A stretch of 6,548 nucleotides of DNA from an uncultured Clostridia bacterium (GTDB taxonomy: Bacteria > Bacillota > Clostridia > Christensenellales > QALW01). The DNA is taken from positions 1 to 6,548 of the forward strand of contig URTC01000099.1 of NCBI GenBank assembly GCA_900550765.1, in the 5' to 3' direction. Both the position numbers and the translations under genes were made by a program. How positions within the stretch are numbered: the first letter of the stretch is position 1; each line of letters starts with the position of its first letter. Below, piece by piece: positions 1 through 6,394 of this stretch. The notes under the pieces are model-generated. The model was not told where the DNA came from. It saw only the letters and a program-made list of their open reading frames with translations, and made no database searches.

Positions 1-1163
1 TTGAGCCGCAGCCGTTCTCAAGTGATTATCTGATCTGCGTTCATTATAATCCGGCTTGGAAAAAAGGCGCCGCGCAGCTGCATAACGGATTTAGGCAAAT
101 TGATGAGTATCCTGAAAGAACACCTCTTTTAGGACATTATGATGAGGATAATCCCGAGGTGATTGATTGGGAAATCAAATGGGCCTCCGAGCACGGTATC
201 AATTGTTTTATTTATTGCTGGTATCGCTATAAAGAGAATGTAGGTAAAAAGATTACGGTAAAGGATCTGCGCTGCGGGCATGGAATTCATGAAGGACTGT
301 TCCGTGCAAGATACCGGGATAAGATCAAGTTTGCCATTATGTTTGAGGGGCAGAAAAAATGGGCCAATACCAATCCAAAAGACTTTGAGGAAAATTTGCT
401 GCCGTTTTGGATGGAGCAGTATTTTACAAAACCCAATTATTTAGTAATCGATCATAAGCCTGTGGTATATTTTTATGATTATCAAAATTGTATCCGCGAT
501 GGCTTCGGCGGGCCTGAGGCCCAGGCAGAGGCTTTCGCTAAAGCACAGGAGTATGCCAAGCAATTTGGATTTGACGGTATCAATTTTCAAATAGAATACC
601 GCTATAATGACCTGGAACGTTACAGCGAGTATCGCAAAGGCGGGTATAACAGTACGTTTACGTATTGCTGGCCGGTGAGGCAGCTGCGGCCTGCGCAGCA
701 GGAGGTGATTCAAGAACAGTTGAAGGCTATGTATCTTCGGGCAGCGGAAGATCCGTATTATTTTATTCCTACTGCCAGCAAGCAGTGGGATCCGCGGCCA
801 AGGCTGGATATTATGCCGGAAATTTACGGTACGGCCGAAAACAGTTCCCTTTGGAATCTGGAACCGGATTCCTGGAGAGAGCTTTTAGAAAAGATCAAGT
901 GCTTGATGGATACCCTTCCTTCCGATGCGCTGGCTTCAAAAATGCTGATATTGGATAACTGGAATGAGTGGGATGAGGGCCATTATCTCTCGCCGCATTA
1001 TGAGGGAGGCTTTAAATATCTGCAAGCTGTGCGCGAAGTATTCACCAAGCGTGATAATCTGCCGGATTATCGGGATCCGCATTTCCTTGGCTTAGGAGAT
1101 TATGATAAAGAATGGGGAAAATGTGATCTTTCTGCATATTGTAAAAGAAAACTGCAGAAATAA
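1..1163 (+). CDS. GH99-like / WbsX-type glycan-active protein, 5' end outside window
   Basis: The frame is open from the first base, with no start codon before GTG 159. That GTG lies inside conserved domain sequence, so the true start is upstream of the window; 386 residues are visible. The protein resembles the 'glycoside hydrolase family 99-like' or WbsX group (Pfam Glyco_tran_WbsX), a TIM-barrel fold. Supporting segments are an early HYNPAW, then ERTPLLGHYDE followed by a DWEIKWASEHGINCFIYCWY stretch, and near the end NWNEWDEGHYLSP followed by GGFKYLQAVREVF. From memory, GH99 endo-alpha-mannosidases use two Glu in an E-x-x-E (NEWHEG-like) motif. Here E322 and E325 of the visible chain (codons 966-968 and 975-977) keep that spacing, which favours hydrolysis over glycosyl transfer; this is inference. 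No signal peptide can be judged because the N-terminus is missing. The gene ends 4 bp before a terminator and converges on the GHL6-like gene. Substrate unknown. Confidence 0.85.
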   Translation, partial: EPQPFSSDYLICVHYNPAWKKGAAQLHNGFRQIDEYPERTPLLGHYDEDNPEVIDWEIKWASEHGINCFIYCWYRYKENVGKKITVKDLRCGHGIHEGLFRARYRDKIKFAIMFEGQKKWANTNPKDFEENLLPFWMEQYFTKPNYLVIDHKPVVYFYDYQNCIRDGFGGPEAQAEAFAKAQEYAKQFGFDGINFQIEYRYNDLERYSEYRKGGYNSTFTYCWPVRQLRPAQQEVIQEQLKAMYLRAAEDPYYFIPTASKQWDPRPRLDIMPEIYGTAENSSLWNLEPDSWRELLEKIKCLMDTLPSDALASKMLILDNWNEWDEGHYLSPHYEGGFKYLQAVREVFTKRDNLPDYRDPHFLGLGDYDKEWGKCDLSAYCKRKLQK

Positions 1164-1167
1164 TATT

Positions 1168-1196
1168 AAAAAGCACCTTTTGCAGGTGCTTTTTTT
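1168..1196 (+). terminator. Rho-independent terminator after the GH99-like gene
   Basis: GCACCT (1173-1178) pairs with AGGTGC (1184-1189) around a 5-nt loop. The stem is extended by A-T pairs (A run 1168-1172 with T run 1190-1194) and followed by a T tract to 1196. It starts 4 bp after the stop codon. The A run on the left side gives a T tract on the other strand too, so it may also stop leftward transcripts from the GHL6-like gene, whose stop lies about 120 bp away. Confidence 0.9.
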
Positions 1197-1319
1197 GAAT
1201 AAATCGGTGCCGATCAGTCCGCCTTTTAGGATATTTACCGCTTGATTTAGAAATTGATGTTGGTCAACGTCCTGAAGAAATATTTTTGCTGGATTTATGA
1301 TTTTTTCTTATGTTTAATT
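1197..1319. other. AT-rich gap between convergent glycosidase genes
   Basis: No gene is supported here. It contains a short inverted repeat, ATCGG-TG-CCGAT (1203-1214), and a near-palindrome, GATGTTG-GT-CAACGTC (1256-1271, one mismatch). The plus-strand frame from 1199 stays open for about 33 codons to a TGA near 1300 but has no start codon and no ribosome site. It could be a remnant or chance. Confidence 0.5.
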
Positions 1320-3356
1320 TTAAAATAGAATTTGATATTCTTCAAAAATGTGAAACCGCCGGGTACGAAATGTGGTGAAACCGTCCGCAAAGGAAAAAGG
1401 CAAAGCTTTCTTTTTCGATAGCAGCAATACCTGCTGCGGCGCTTGTTCTGTGTGTACTTTTATTTCAAAAGGTCCAACGGCGGGGGAAATAGTTTCATTA
1501 CTTAATACCACAGTATTGACGGTAATATCTTCTTTTGTTTTAAAAGCGGTGATCTCCACATTTGCCGGTGCATTGCTGCTGAAAGAAAAACTGTTTTTCT
1601 TTTGCCCCAGGAGCAGAAGCGAGAGGAAAACTCTACGATATTCTTCCATCTGTATACTTTCGATAGGCAATGCTGACCATATGATTGTGCCTTTGCCGTA
1701 TTTTTTTAGGATAACAGCAGGAATATTGCTCTCTCTGCCCGGAGGGTCCGAATGGATGGAGGCAAAGCGGATTTCGCTGCTCTCGGTATAGGGAAAAGTA
1801 ATGGTCGCGGCGACGTCCTTGGAAGCTTCAGGCTGCAGGATCGGCGCGGTACCGTCAAAGGGCAGCGGATATTTTTGATTGAAGCCATGAAAGAGTTCAA
1901 GGTAAGGCGCGCGGGGGGCGATGTATAAACGGTTACCCCCGGTAAAGCCTGTAACAGTGCCGCCGGTCAATTCCTCTACCAGAGATTTATTTTCACCGCC
2001 GCTGAGATAAAGGACGCCGCCGTTTTTTACGTAAGTTATTAAGCGGGCGTTATCGTCGCTTTCCAAGGAAGAGAGCATCGGCGCTGCGATAGCTGTATAA
2101 TTTAAGTGATGAAAGTTCCCGGTAACACCAAAAGGAATATGATTGCGCTGTAACGTCTCAGCCGCGCTTACACAGCAGGTTTTGCTGGTATAACTCTCCT
2201 TATGGCTGTTGAATTTACTTTTAATGCCGTAGTACAACCCGACATCTTCTAACATTTCTCCCTTAAAATAAGATTCAAAGGGGATCTGCATATCAAAAGC
2301 CCGGCCAAGTTGTTCATATACGCGGGCATCCATAGTGCCGATGGGGTCAATGGCATCAATAACAAGGGTAGCACCGTGATGAGCAGCGGTTATGGCAATT
2401 GCGGTTTTCATTTCGTCCAAAGATTTGGTAAGAGTATGGGAACCCAAAGAGGGCTTGCAGCGTGAGAACATATATTCAAATGGCTGATTTATTGAAATGT
2501 TCTTATAAAATTTGCAAGCCAGAGACTGCTCCAAGATGCCGCCGTACAGGTCACCGTTGGAATAATCGCAGGCAAGGTTTACCCTTTCGTCACAGCCGCA
2601 TATAGAATCCGTGGCAATTCCTGAGGCAAAGTTGAATTCTACAGGCATTTGCGGTTTTAAGTTTTTAATGTAGGCAGACAGCGCCTGTACCCATTCCGCC
2701 ATCCATTTGGATTTAGCTTGTATCAGAGTAAGATAATCTTCACTGCCCGGTATGGGATCAAGGGGAATATTACCGCCAAATTCCGTCTGCCAGCGTTTTT
2801 GGCAGTGCACACAGTAACAGGTTTGCGGCCAAAATGGCATATCGAAGAATAGCGCATCGCAGGCAAAATAGGCAAGCATTTCGTCGACTTGTTCCAATAC
2901 AAAGCGGCGGTATTCCGCATTGTTTGGGCAGCAGAGACCGTAGCGTGCGGATTTTGCTGAGGCAAAGGGCAGGGCTCCGCCTGCGGACTGGTTGCTTGCG
3001 CGCATCGATTGCCCATCCGGATTCACTATGCGCCACTGGGGGTGCCGGTCGTGCTCTCGGGTATTGTACTGAAGACTATAATAACCGATTACTTTAATAT
3101 TATTGCTATGGCATAATTCAAGTGTATCTCTCATTAGACTTTCTCTGCCGATCAACCCGCGGTGCATTTGTCCGACTTTTGTAGGATAATAACATAGCCC
3201 TGCATGCGATTGAAAATATAGCATTGCATAGTTGATATGTGCGCGCGTTAAGTTCTTTACATATTCCTCCGGAGAAAACAGGGATAAAAATTCGGGATTC
3301 CAATCGTCAATATGCATATCGCATAAATGACGACGATAAAGATTTGAATACCACAT
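1320..3356 (-). CDS. Putative glycosidase, GHL6-like with amidotransferase-like middle domain
   Basis: A 678-residue protein with no signal peptide or membrane segment, so probably cytoplasmic. ATG 3356 is preceded by AAAGGAAGG (3364-3372) at good spacing. Residues 12-240 look like the barrel of 'hypothetical glycosyl hydrolase 6' (PF14871): DMHIDDWNPEF, FSPEEYVKNLTRAHINYAML, YYPTKVGQMHRGL, then VIGYYSLQYN. Next come CCPNNAEYRRFVLEQVDEML and DALFFDMPFW. D172 is in the place of a catalytic nucleophile by analogy with alpha-L-fucosidase-like (GH29) barrels. A CYCVHC cysteine cluster (C180, C182, C185) follows. Residues about 365-565 resemble the glutamine-amidotransferase-like, beta-galactosidase trimerisation-type domain (YVKNGGVLYLSGG, then YGKGTIIWSALPIE). 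Residues about 590-678 look like a C-terminal beta domain. The gene diverges from the PocR-AraC regulator and converges on the GH99-like gene, suggesting use of a complex glycan. The exact sugar and reaction are unknown. The family call is from motif recall; the active-site assignment is inference. Confidence 0.8.
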   Translation of the reverse strand: MWYSNLYRRHLCDMHIDDWNPEFLSLFSPEEYVKNLTRAHINYAMLYFQSHAGLCYYPTKVGQMHRGLIGRESLMRDTLELCHSNNIKVIGYYSLQYNTREHDRHPQWRIVNPDGQSMRASNQSAGGALPFASAKSARYGLCCPNNAEYRRFVLEQVDEMLAYFACDALFFDMPFWPQTCYCVHCQKRWQTEFGGNIPLDPIPGSEDYLTLIQAKSKWMAEWVQALSAYIKNLKPQMPVEFNFASGIATDSICGCDERVNLACDYSNGDLYGGILEQSLACKFYKNISINQPFEYMFSRCKPSLGSHTLTKSLDEMKTAIAITAAHHGATLVIDAIDPIGTMDARVYEQLGRAFDMQIPFESYFKGEMLEDVGLYYGIKSKFNSHKESYTSKTCCVSAAETLQRNHIPFGVTGNFHHLNYTAIAAPMLSSLESDDNARLITYVKNGGVLYLSGGENKSLVEELTGGTVTGFTGGNRLYIAPRAPYLELFHGFNQKYPLPFDGTAPILQPEASKDVAATITFPYTESSEIRFASIHSDPPGRESNIPAVILKKYGKGTIIWSALPIESIQMEEYRRVFLSLLLLGQKKNSFSFSSNAPANVEITAFKTKEDITVNTVVLSNETISPAVGPFEIKVHTEQAPQQVLLLSKKKALPFSFADGFTTFRTRRFHIFEEYQILF

Positions 3357-3441
3357 AAAAACACCTTCCTTTCATGAATATATTAGCATAGAAAAACAGG
3401 CGAAGATAGATAGATCAAGTTAAAAAAATAGTAATTTGGAA

Positions 3442-3451
3442 CAAATATTTG
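3442..3451. promoter_or_regulatory. Palindrome CAAATATTTG, possible operator
   Basis: A perfect 10-bp palindrome overlaps the first bases of the -35 box of the regulator promoter, in the 156-bp region between the divergent GHL6-like and PocR-AraC genes. Its position fits a site for autoregulation or for shared control of both genes. AraC proteins more often bind direct repeats, and short palindromes occur by chance in AT-rich DNA, so this is only a candidate. Confidence 0.25.
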
Positions 3452-3477
3452 ATGCTTTTATACTTCTATGATATAAT
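3449..3477 (+). promoter_or_regulatory. Sigma-A promoter with extended -10 for the PocR-AraC gene
   Basis: The -35 box TTGATG (3449-3454) and a perfect -10 box TATAAT (3472-3477) are 17 bp apart. TG at 3469-3470, one base before the -10, gives an extended -10. Transcription would start near 3484, leaving a leader of about 29 nt before the TTG start codon. No equally good promoter is visible for the divergent GHL6-like gene. Only weak -10-like elements lie close to its start, which fits a need for an activator. Confidence 0.8.
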
Positions 3478-3512
3478 ACTTGAGAAGAAAATGAAGAAGA
3501 AGAGAATGGATT

Positions 3513-4358
3513 TTGAAGGGCAATGAATTAATTCAAGCTGTTTGTGAAGATCTCTATAATATTACAGGAATCAAAACAGTGTTGTATGATGCGGATATGA
3601 AGTTTATTTATTCTCATCCATGTACGATGAGCGGATTTTGTATCGAAGTGCGTAAAAATAAAAGCTTTCGGGAAAAGTGCCTCCATTGTGACCGGTTGGG
3701 CTTTGAACATTGTAAAAAAAGCGGAGATATTTGCATTTATCGCTGCCATATGGGCCTTACCGAGGCTGTAGCGCCGATTATTGACAGCGGTATTGTTATT
3801 GGATATTTGATGTTCGGGCAGATTGTATCCGCCGGGGAGCGTCCGAAGGTGCTAGAAAGAATTTTGCAAAGCAGCCAAATACAAGAAAAACAGGTTTTTC
3901 TTCAGTTGTTGGAAGAGATTGAGGAAAAAAATAATGCACAAATACGGGCAGCGGTAAGAATTATTACAATGTGCGCTTGTTATATTCGCCTCAATAATAT
4001 TTTAAATGTACAGAAAGAAAATCTTGCGCTGCATATCGGGCAGTATGTTCAGAGCAATATAGCGGATATAAATTTAGGAATCCAAAGTATTTGCAGAGAA
4101 TTCTCTATATCTCGCGGAACGCTGTATAATCTTTCTAAAAAATCTTTAGGGATGGGAATTACCCAATATATTCGTAGTATGCGTTTAAAAAGGGCAATGG
4201 AACTTTTGAATACAAAGGATATGCCGGTTTACCGGATCGCGGAAGAGTGCGGGATAGGAGATGTGAATTATTTTATCAAATTGGTAAAAAAAGCAACGGG
4301 AAAAACGCCGAAACAAATACAGGCAGAAAGTGAAAACGATAGTAAGGAGAAAGACTAA
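3513..4358 (+). CDS. AraC-family transcriptional regulator with PocR sensor domain
   Basis: A 281-residue cytoplasmic DNA-binding regulator. Residues 1 to about 160 match the PocR ligand-binding domain (PF10114): CEDLYNITGIKTVLYDADMK, then GFCIEVRKNK, CLHCDRLGFEHC, IYRCHMGLTEAVAPI and IGYLMFGQIV. Cysteines 37, 43, 56, 59, 67, 74 and 78 are clustered, as is common in this domain. Residues about 175-272 form the AraC DNA-binding part with two helix-turn-helix motifs (near 188-213 and 237-266), including RIAEECGIGDVNYFIKLVKKATGKTP. The start is TTG 3513: an in-frame TGA at 3492 leaves no other normal start codon, and the next in-frame ATG (residue 29) would cut the sensor domain. The ribosome site is only a loose purine tract (about 3494-3506), so translation may be modest. 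It probably senses a small molecule and activates the divergent glycosidase gene; the ligand cannot be inferred. The family call is firm; the target is inference from position. Confidence 0.93.
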   Translation: MKGNELIQAVCEDLYNITGIKTVLYDADMKFIYSHPCTMSGFCIEVRKNKSFREKCLHCDRLGFEHCKKSGDICIYRCHMGLTEAVAPIIDSGIVIGYLMFGQIVSAGERPKVLERILQSSQIQEKQVFLQLLEEIEEKNNAQIRAAVRIITMCACYIRLNNILNVQKENLALHIGQYVQSNIADINLGIQSICREFSISRGTLYNLSKKSLGMGITQYIRSMRLKRAMELLNTKDMPVYRIAEECGIGDVNYFIKLVKKATGKTPKQIQAESENDSKEKD

Positions 4359-4440
4359 ATAATTTCGCGGCAGATAAAAGAATTTTTTACAGGAGATAGC
4401 AGTACGCAAGACACTTATAAGAAGAAGTTTGGAGGAGTAA

Positions 4441-4469
4441 AAAACACAGCGCATTTTTTGCTGTGTTTT
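4441..4469. terminator. Bidirectional terminator between convergent genes
   Basis: AAAACACAGC (4441-4450) pairs perfectly with GCTGTGTTTT (4460-4469) around a 9-nt loop. A and T runs on both sides provide a U tail in either direction, so it should end both the regulator transcript and the leftward transcript of the acetyltransferase. A second 8-bp hairpin, TTTACTGA (4475-4482) with TCAGTAAA (4492-4499), lies right beside it over the last codons of the acetyltransferase gene and may strengthen the effect. Confidence 0.87.
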
Positions 4470-4475
4470 AATATT

Positions 4476-5246
4476 TTACTGATTCATTTTTTCAGTAAAT
4501 TTAATACTGCGGGCAGTCAATTGAACCCATGCGGGTCTGAACCCACTTTTCAGTGCATTTTTTTTCGATTTAATGTTAGACCAAGCGCAGCAATAAAAAG
4601 GAACGATGTCTTTTTTTAATACCTCCAGTGCCAGGCGGCTGGTCAGGCACGCGGCAATGCCTTGTCTGCGGTATTCAGGCAATACGTCAATGCCGATTTG
4701 CCACATGGTATCGCAGTCTGCTGAACAGCCGGCAAGGCCGATTAAACGATCGCCGTCAAAGGCGCCGATTCCCAGCACATCCAGATGCCGGCGTTCTTTG
4801 CAAAGTGCATTGCTCCACTGGGGAAGATAGAGCGTATTAAAATCTTTAGGATACAGCAGCCTGGTTTTATACCTGCACGGCAGAGGTATCATTTGTGTAG
4901 CATCCGGTAAAAAATATTCTGCCATAAAACATACGCATAGGTCCCGCTTTTTTAAAATTTCATTTAACACCTGTATTGCGGGTGTTTCAAAGCAGTGCTC
5001 CACGGAATATTTGTTGATATAGCTTTCCGTGTCCGCGGCAAGCTCCGCGGATACGGATGCCACGATATTATTCCCATAGGAGGTAAGATCGCAAGAAAAC
5101 GGCAGGGTCAGATATTTTCTTGCTTGTGTATTCGGACGGGAGAGTACTACTTTGTTGGAAAAGGCAAGGAAATCATCCGGCTCACAGCTGCTGTCAATGG
5201 CAGATTGCATCATAGCAATTTTTAGGATTTGATTGTTTGTTAGCAT
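4476..5246 (-). CDS. GNAT-family N-acetyltransferase with long N-terminal extension
   Basis: A 256-residue soluble protein. Residues about 150-245 are a GNAT acyltransferase fold that transfers an acetyl group from acetyl-CoA. GAFDGDRLIGLAGC forms the central strands. Then comes WQIGIDVLPEYRRQGIAACL, where R193-x-x-G196-x-A198 is the acetyl-CoA pyrophosphate-binding motif A. CCAWSNIKSKKNALKSGFRP follows and matches the usual GNAT motif B (asparagine, then a Gly-Phe turn). Residues 1 to about 140 show no motif I recognise and contain several cysteines, so this is longer than a single-domain GNAT of about 150-180 residues; they may be a diverged second GNAT-like half. ATG 5246 has GGGAG (5253-5257) six bases upstream. 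The gene begins 28 bp after the stop of the DUF2238-like membrane gene, so the two are probably one transcript. Acceptor substrate unknown. Confidence 0.88.
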   Translation of the reverse strand: MLTNNQILKIAMMQSAIDSSCEPDDFLAFSNKVVLSRPNTQARKYLTLPFSCDLTSYGNNIVASVSAELAADTESYINKYSVEHCFETPAIQVLNEILKKRDLCVCFMAEYFLPDATQMIPLPCRYKTRLLYPKDFNTLYLPQWSNALCKERRHLDVLGIGAFDGDRLIGLAGCSADCDTMWQIGIDVLPEYRRQGIAACLTSRLALEVLKKDIVPFYCCAWSNIKSKKNALKSGFRPAWVQLTARSIKFTEKMNQ

Positions 5247-5274
5247 AAATATCTCCCGGCGGAGAAGGCATTAC

Positions 5275-6018
5275 TTATTCTGCCCGCCCGTCTTTTTCTG
5301 CTGCAATAGGACTGGTTTGAGATTTTTGTTTGGATGTAATAAAGGTGTAAGCCCAGCCTTTTTTCTGTTTCAGTGAAAGAAAACCTAAAATGGACGCAAG
5401 AAGAGCGCCGCAGCCATCTACAATGATATCCTTCATGGTATCAGAAAGCGCCGCACGTCCGACCAGCTGCGTACCGTCTTCCAACATGAATTTCTGCATA
5501 TTGAGCTTCAATATCCCATCAAAGGCAAATTCATAAATTTCCCACAGCCCGCCTAACATCATGGAAAAGGAGAATGCAAACAGGCTTACAAAAAAAGGCG
5601 ATAGATGGATTGCCACATGCTGATCCTCGTTGATGATGGAAATCAGCATAAAGCCGAACATTCCGGTCATCATACTGCTGAAAAAGTGAAGGATATCATC
5701 CCAGTGCGGTACATTGTAATAAAAGCTTCGTACCTCGCCTAAAAAGATGGCACAGTACAAAAAGATGATATACATAATATAAAGCGCAGTAGGAATTTCA
5801 AATTTCAGCTTTTTGGCTAAAAAACTGGGAAGATGGATTACCAGGATGCCTAAAGCACATTGAACGAGCATGAGGACATAATCTGCGCGCGATTTCATTC
5901 CTTCACCTACGACTCCGGGAGCTACGGTTGAAATTCTGTATATCAGATAAATGATAGGTATAAGAAAACTAAGGAGTACAAAATAATACAGAACTCTGGT
6001 CAAATTGATTTTTTTCAT
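5275..6018 (-). CDS. YjdF/DUF2238-like polytopic membrane protein
   Basis: A 247-residue integral membrane protein with about six hydrophobic segments (near 8-28, 47-63, 75-95, 107-128, 140-160 and 200-216) and a polar, charged C-terminal tail from about 218. The pattern HWDDILHF (105-112), then LWEIYEFAFD (158-167), then DTMKDIIVDGCGA (193-205) resembles the DUF2238 / YjdF family (PF09997), whose function I do not know. The conserved Asp, Glu and His residues lie in or beside membrane segments. They could line a metal or substrate site, but that is inference. ATG 6018 follows AAAGGA at normal spacing. A gap of 97 bp separates it from the small membrane gene upstream, in which I find no convincing promoter or terminator. 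The acetyltransferase gene follows after 28 bp. Confidence 0.75.
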   Translation of the reverse strand: MKKINLTRVLYYFVLLSFLIPIIYLIYRISTVAPGVVGEGMKSRADYVLMLVQCALGILVIHLPSFLAKKLKFEIPTALYIMYIIFLYCAIFLGEVRSFYYNVPHWDDILHFFSSMMTGMFGFMLISIINEDQHVAIHLSPFFVSLFAFSFSMMLGGLWEIYEFAFDGILKLNMQKFMLEDGTQLVGRAALSDTMKDIIVDGCGALLASILGFLSLKQKKGWAYTFITSKQKSQTSPIAAEKDGRAE

Positions 6019-6115
6019 GGCAGAATCCTTTCTCTGTGTGGTGTATTTTCATAAAGAAACAATCATTGCAGCTGACTAAAATAGCAGGATTTTTGCAGCA
6101 AATTTTAAAAATATA

Positions 6116-6394
6116 TTATCGGATCCATAACAACACGGATATAAAGAAATAAAGAATCATGGCATACAAATAGAATACCAGTGCTAATTTTATAATAAAG
6201 TGCCCCTTAGAGAGGTTTTTATCTTTATTTTGCAGCGTTTGCAGCAGCATAGCTGTAATTGGCAGCAGGAAAATGAGCGCCGTTAAAATATTAGCTGTAA
6301 GCAGAGAGGTATAGACCCGGGAATATACACATATCACATGCGTGATAATCGCTGCAGGGAAGAGCAGCCATAAAATTAATTTTGCTTTTTTCAT
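6116..6394 (-). CDS. Small three-helix membrane protein, uncharacterised
   Basis: A 92-residue protein I do not recognise. It is almost wholly hydrophobic, with three likely membrane helices (about 5-27, 30-52 and 65-90) separated by a short charged loop, QNKDKNLSKGH. I chose ATG 6394 because its A is also the last base of the UPF0210 stop codon (TGATG), which indicates translational coupling. An upstream in-frame ATG at 6457 would add 21 polar residues lying wholly inside the UPF0210 coding region, and was rejected. The ribosome site ahead of 6394 is weak (GAAGAAC), as expected for a coupled start. The arrangement suggests dosage linked to the UPF0210 protein, but no function can be given. 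Confidence 0.7.
   Translation of the reverse strand: MKKAKLILWLLFPAAIITHVICVYSRVYTSLLTANILTALIFLLPITAMLLQTLQNKDKNLSKGHFIIKLALVFYLYAMILYFFISVLLWIR

Noticed and set aside
159..161. GTG 159 as the start of the GH99-like gene
   Set aside because: The frame is open to the window edge, and the 52 codons before it read as conserved family sequence (HYNPAW, ERTPLLGHYDE). The gene is simply cut by the window.
1199..1302. Possible decayed coding fragment on the plus strand (reads GYLPLDLEIDVGQRPEEIFL)
   Set aside because: It has no start codon or ribosome site, is only about 33 codons long, follows a terminator, and matches no family I recognise.
1372..1791. 139-codon plus-strand frame opposite the GHL6-like gene
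   Set aside because: It is antisense to a well-supported long gene, resembles no family and has no ribosome site that I can see; a shadow frame.
3377..3418. Leftward promoter for the GHL6-like gene (TATATT or TAATAT with TTGATC)
   Set aside because: The -10-like elements are so close to the start that the leader would run into the ribosome site, and the TTGATC box is about 22 bp from the nearest -10-like hexamer (TATGCT), too far for a normal promoter.
6066..6099. Direct repeat TTGCAGC in the gap between the two membrane protein genes
   Set aside because: It is seven bases repeated once, with no flanking structure or promoter to give it meaning; expected by chance.
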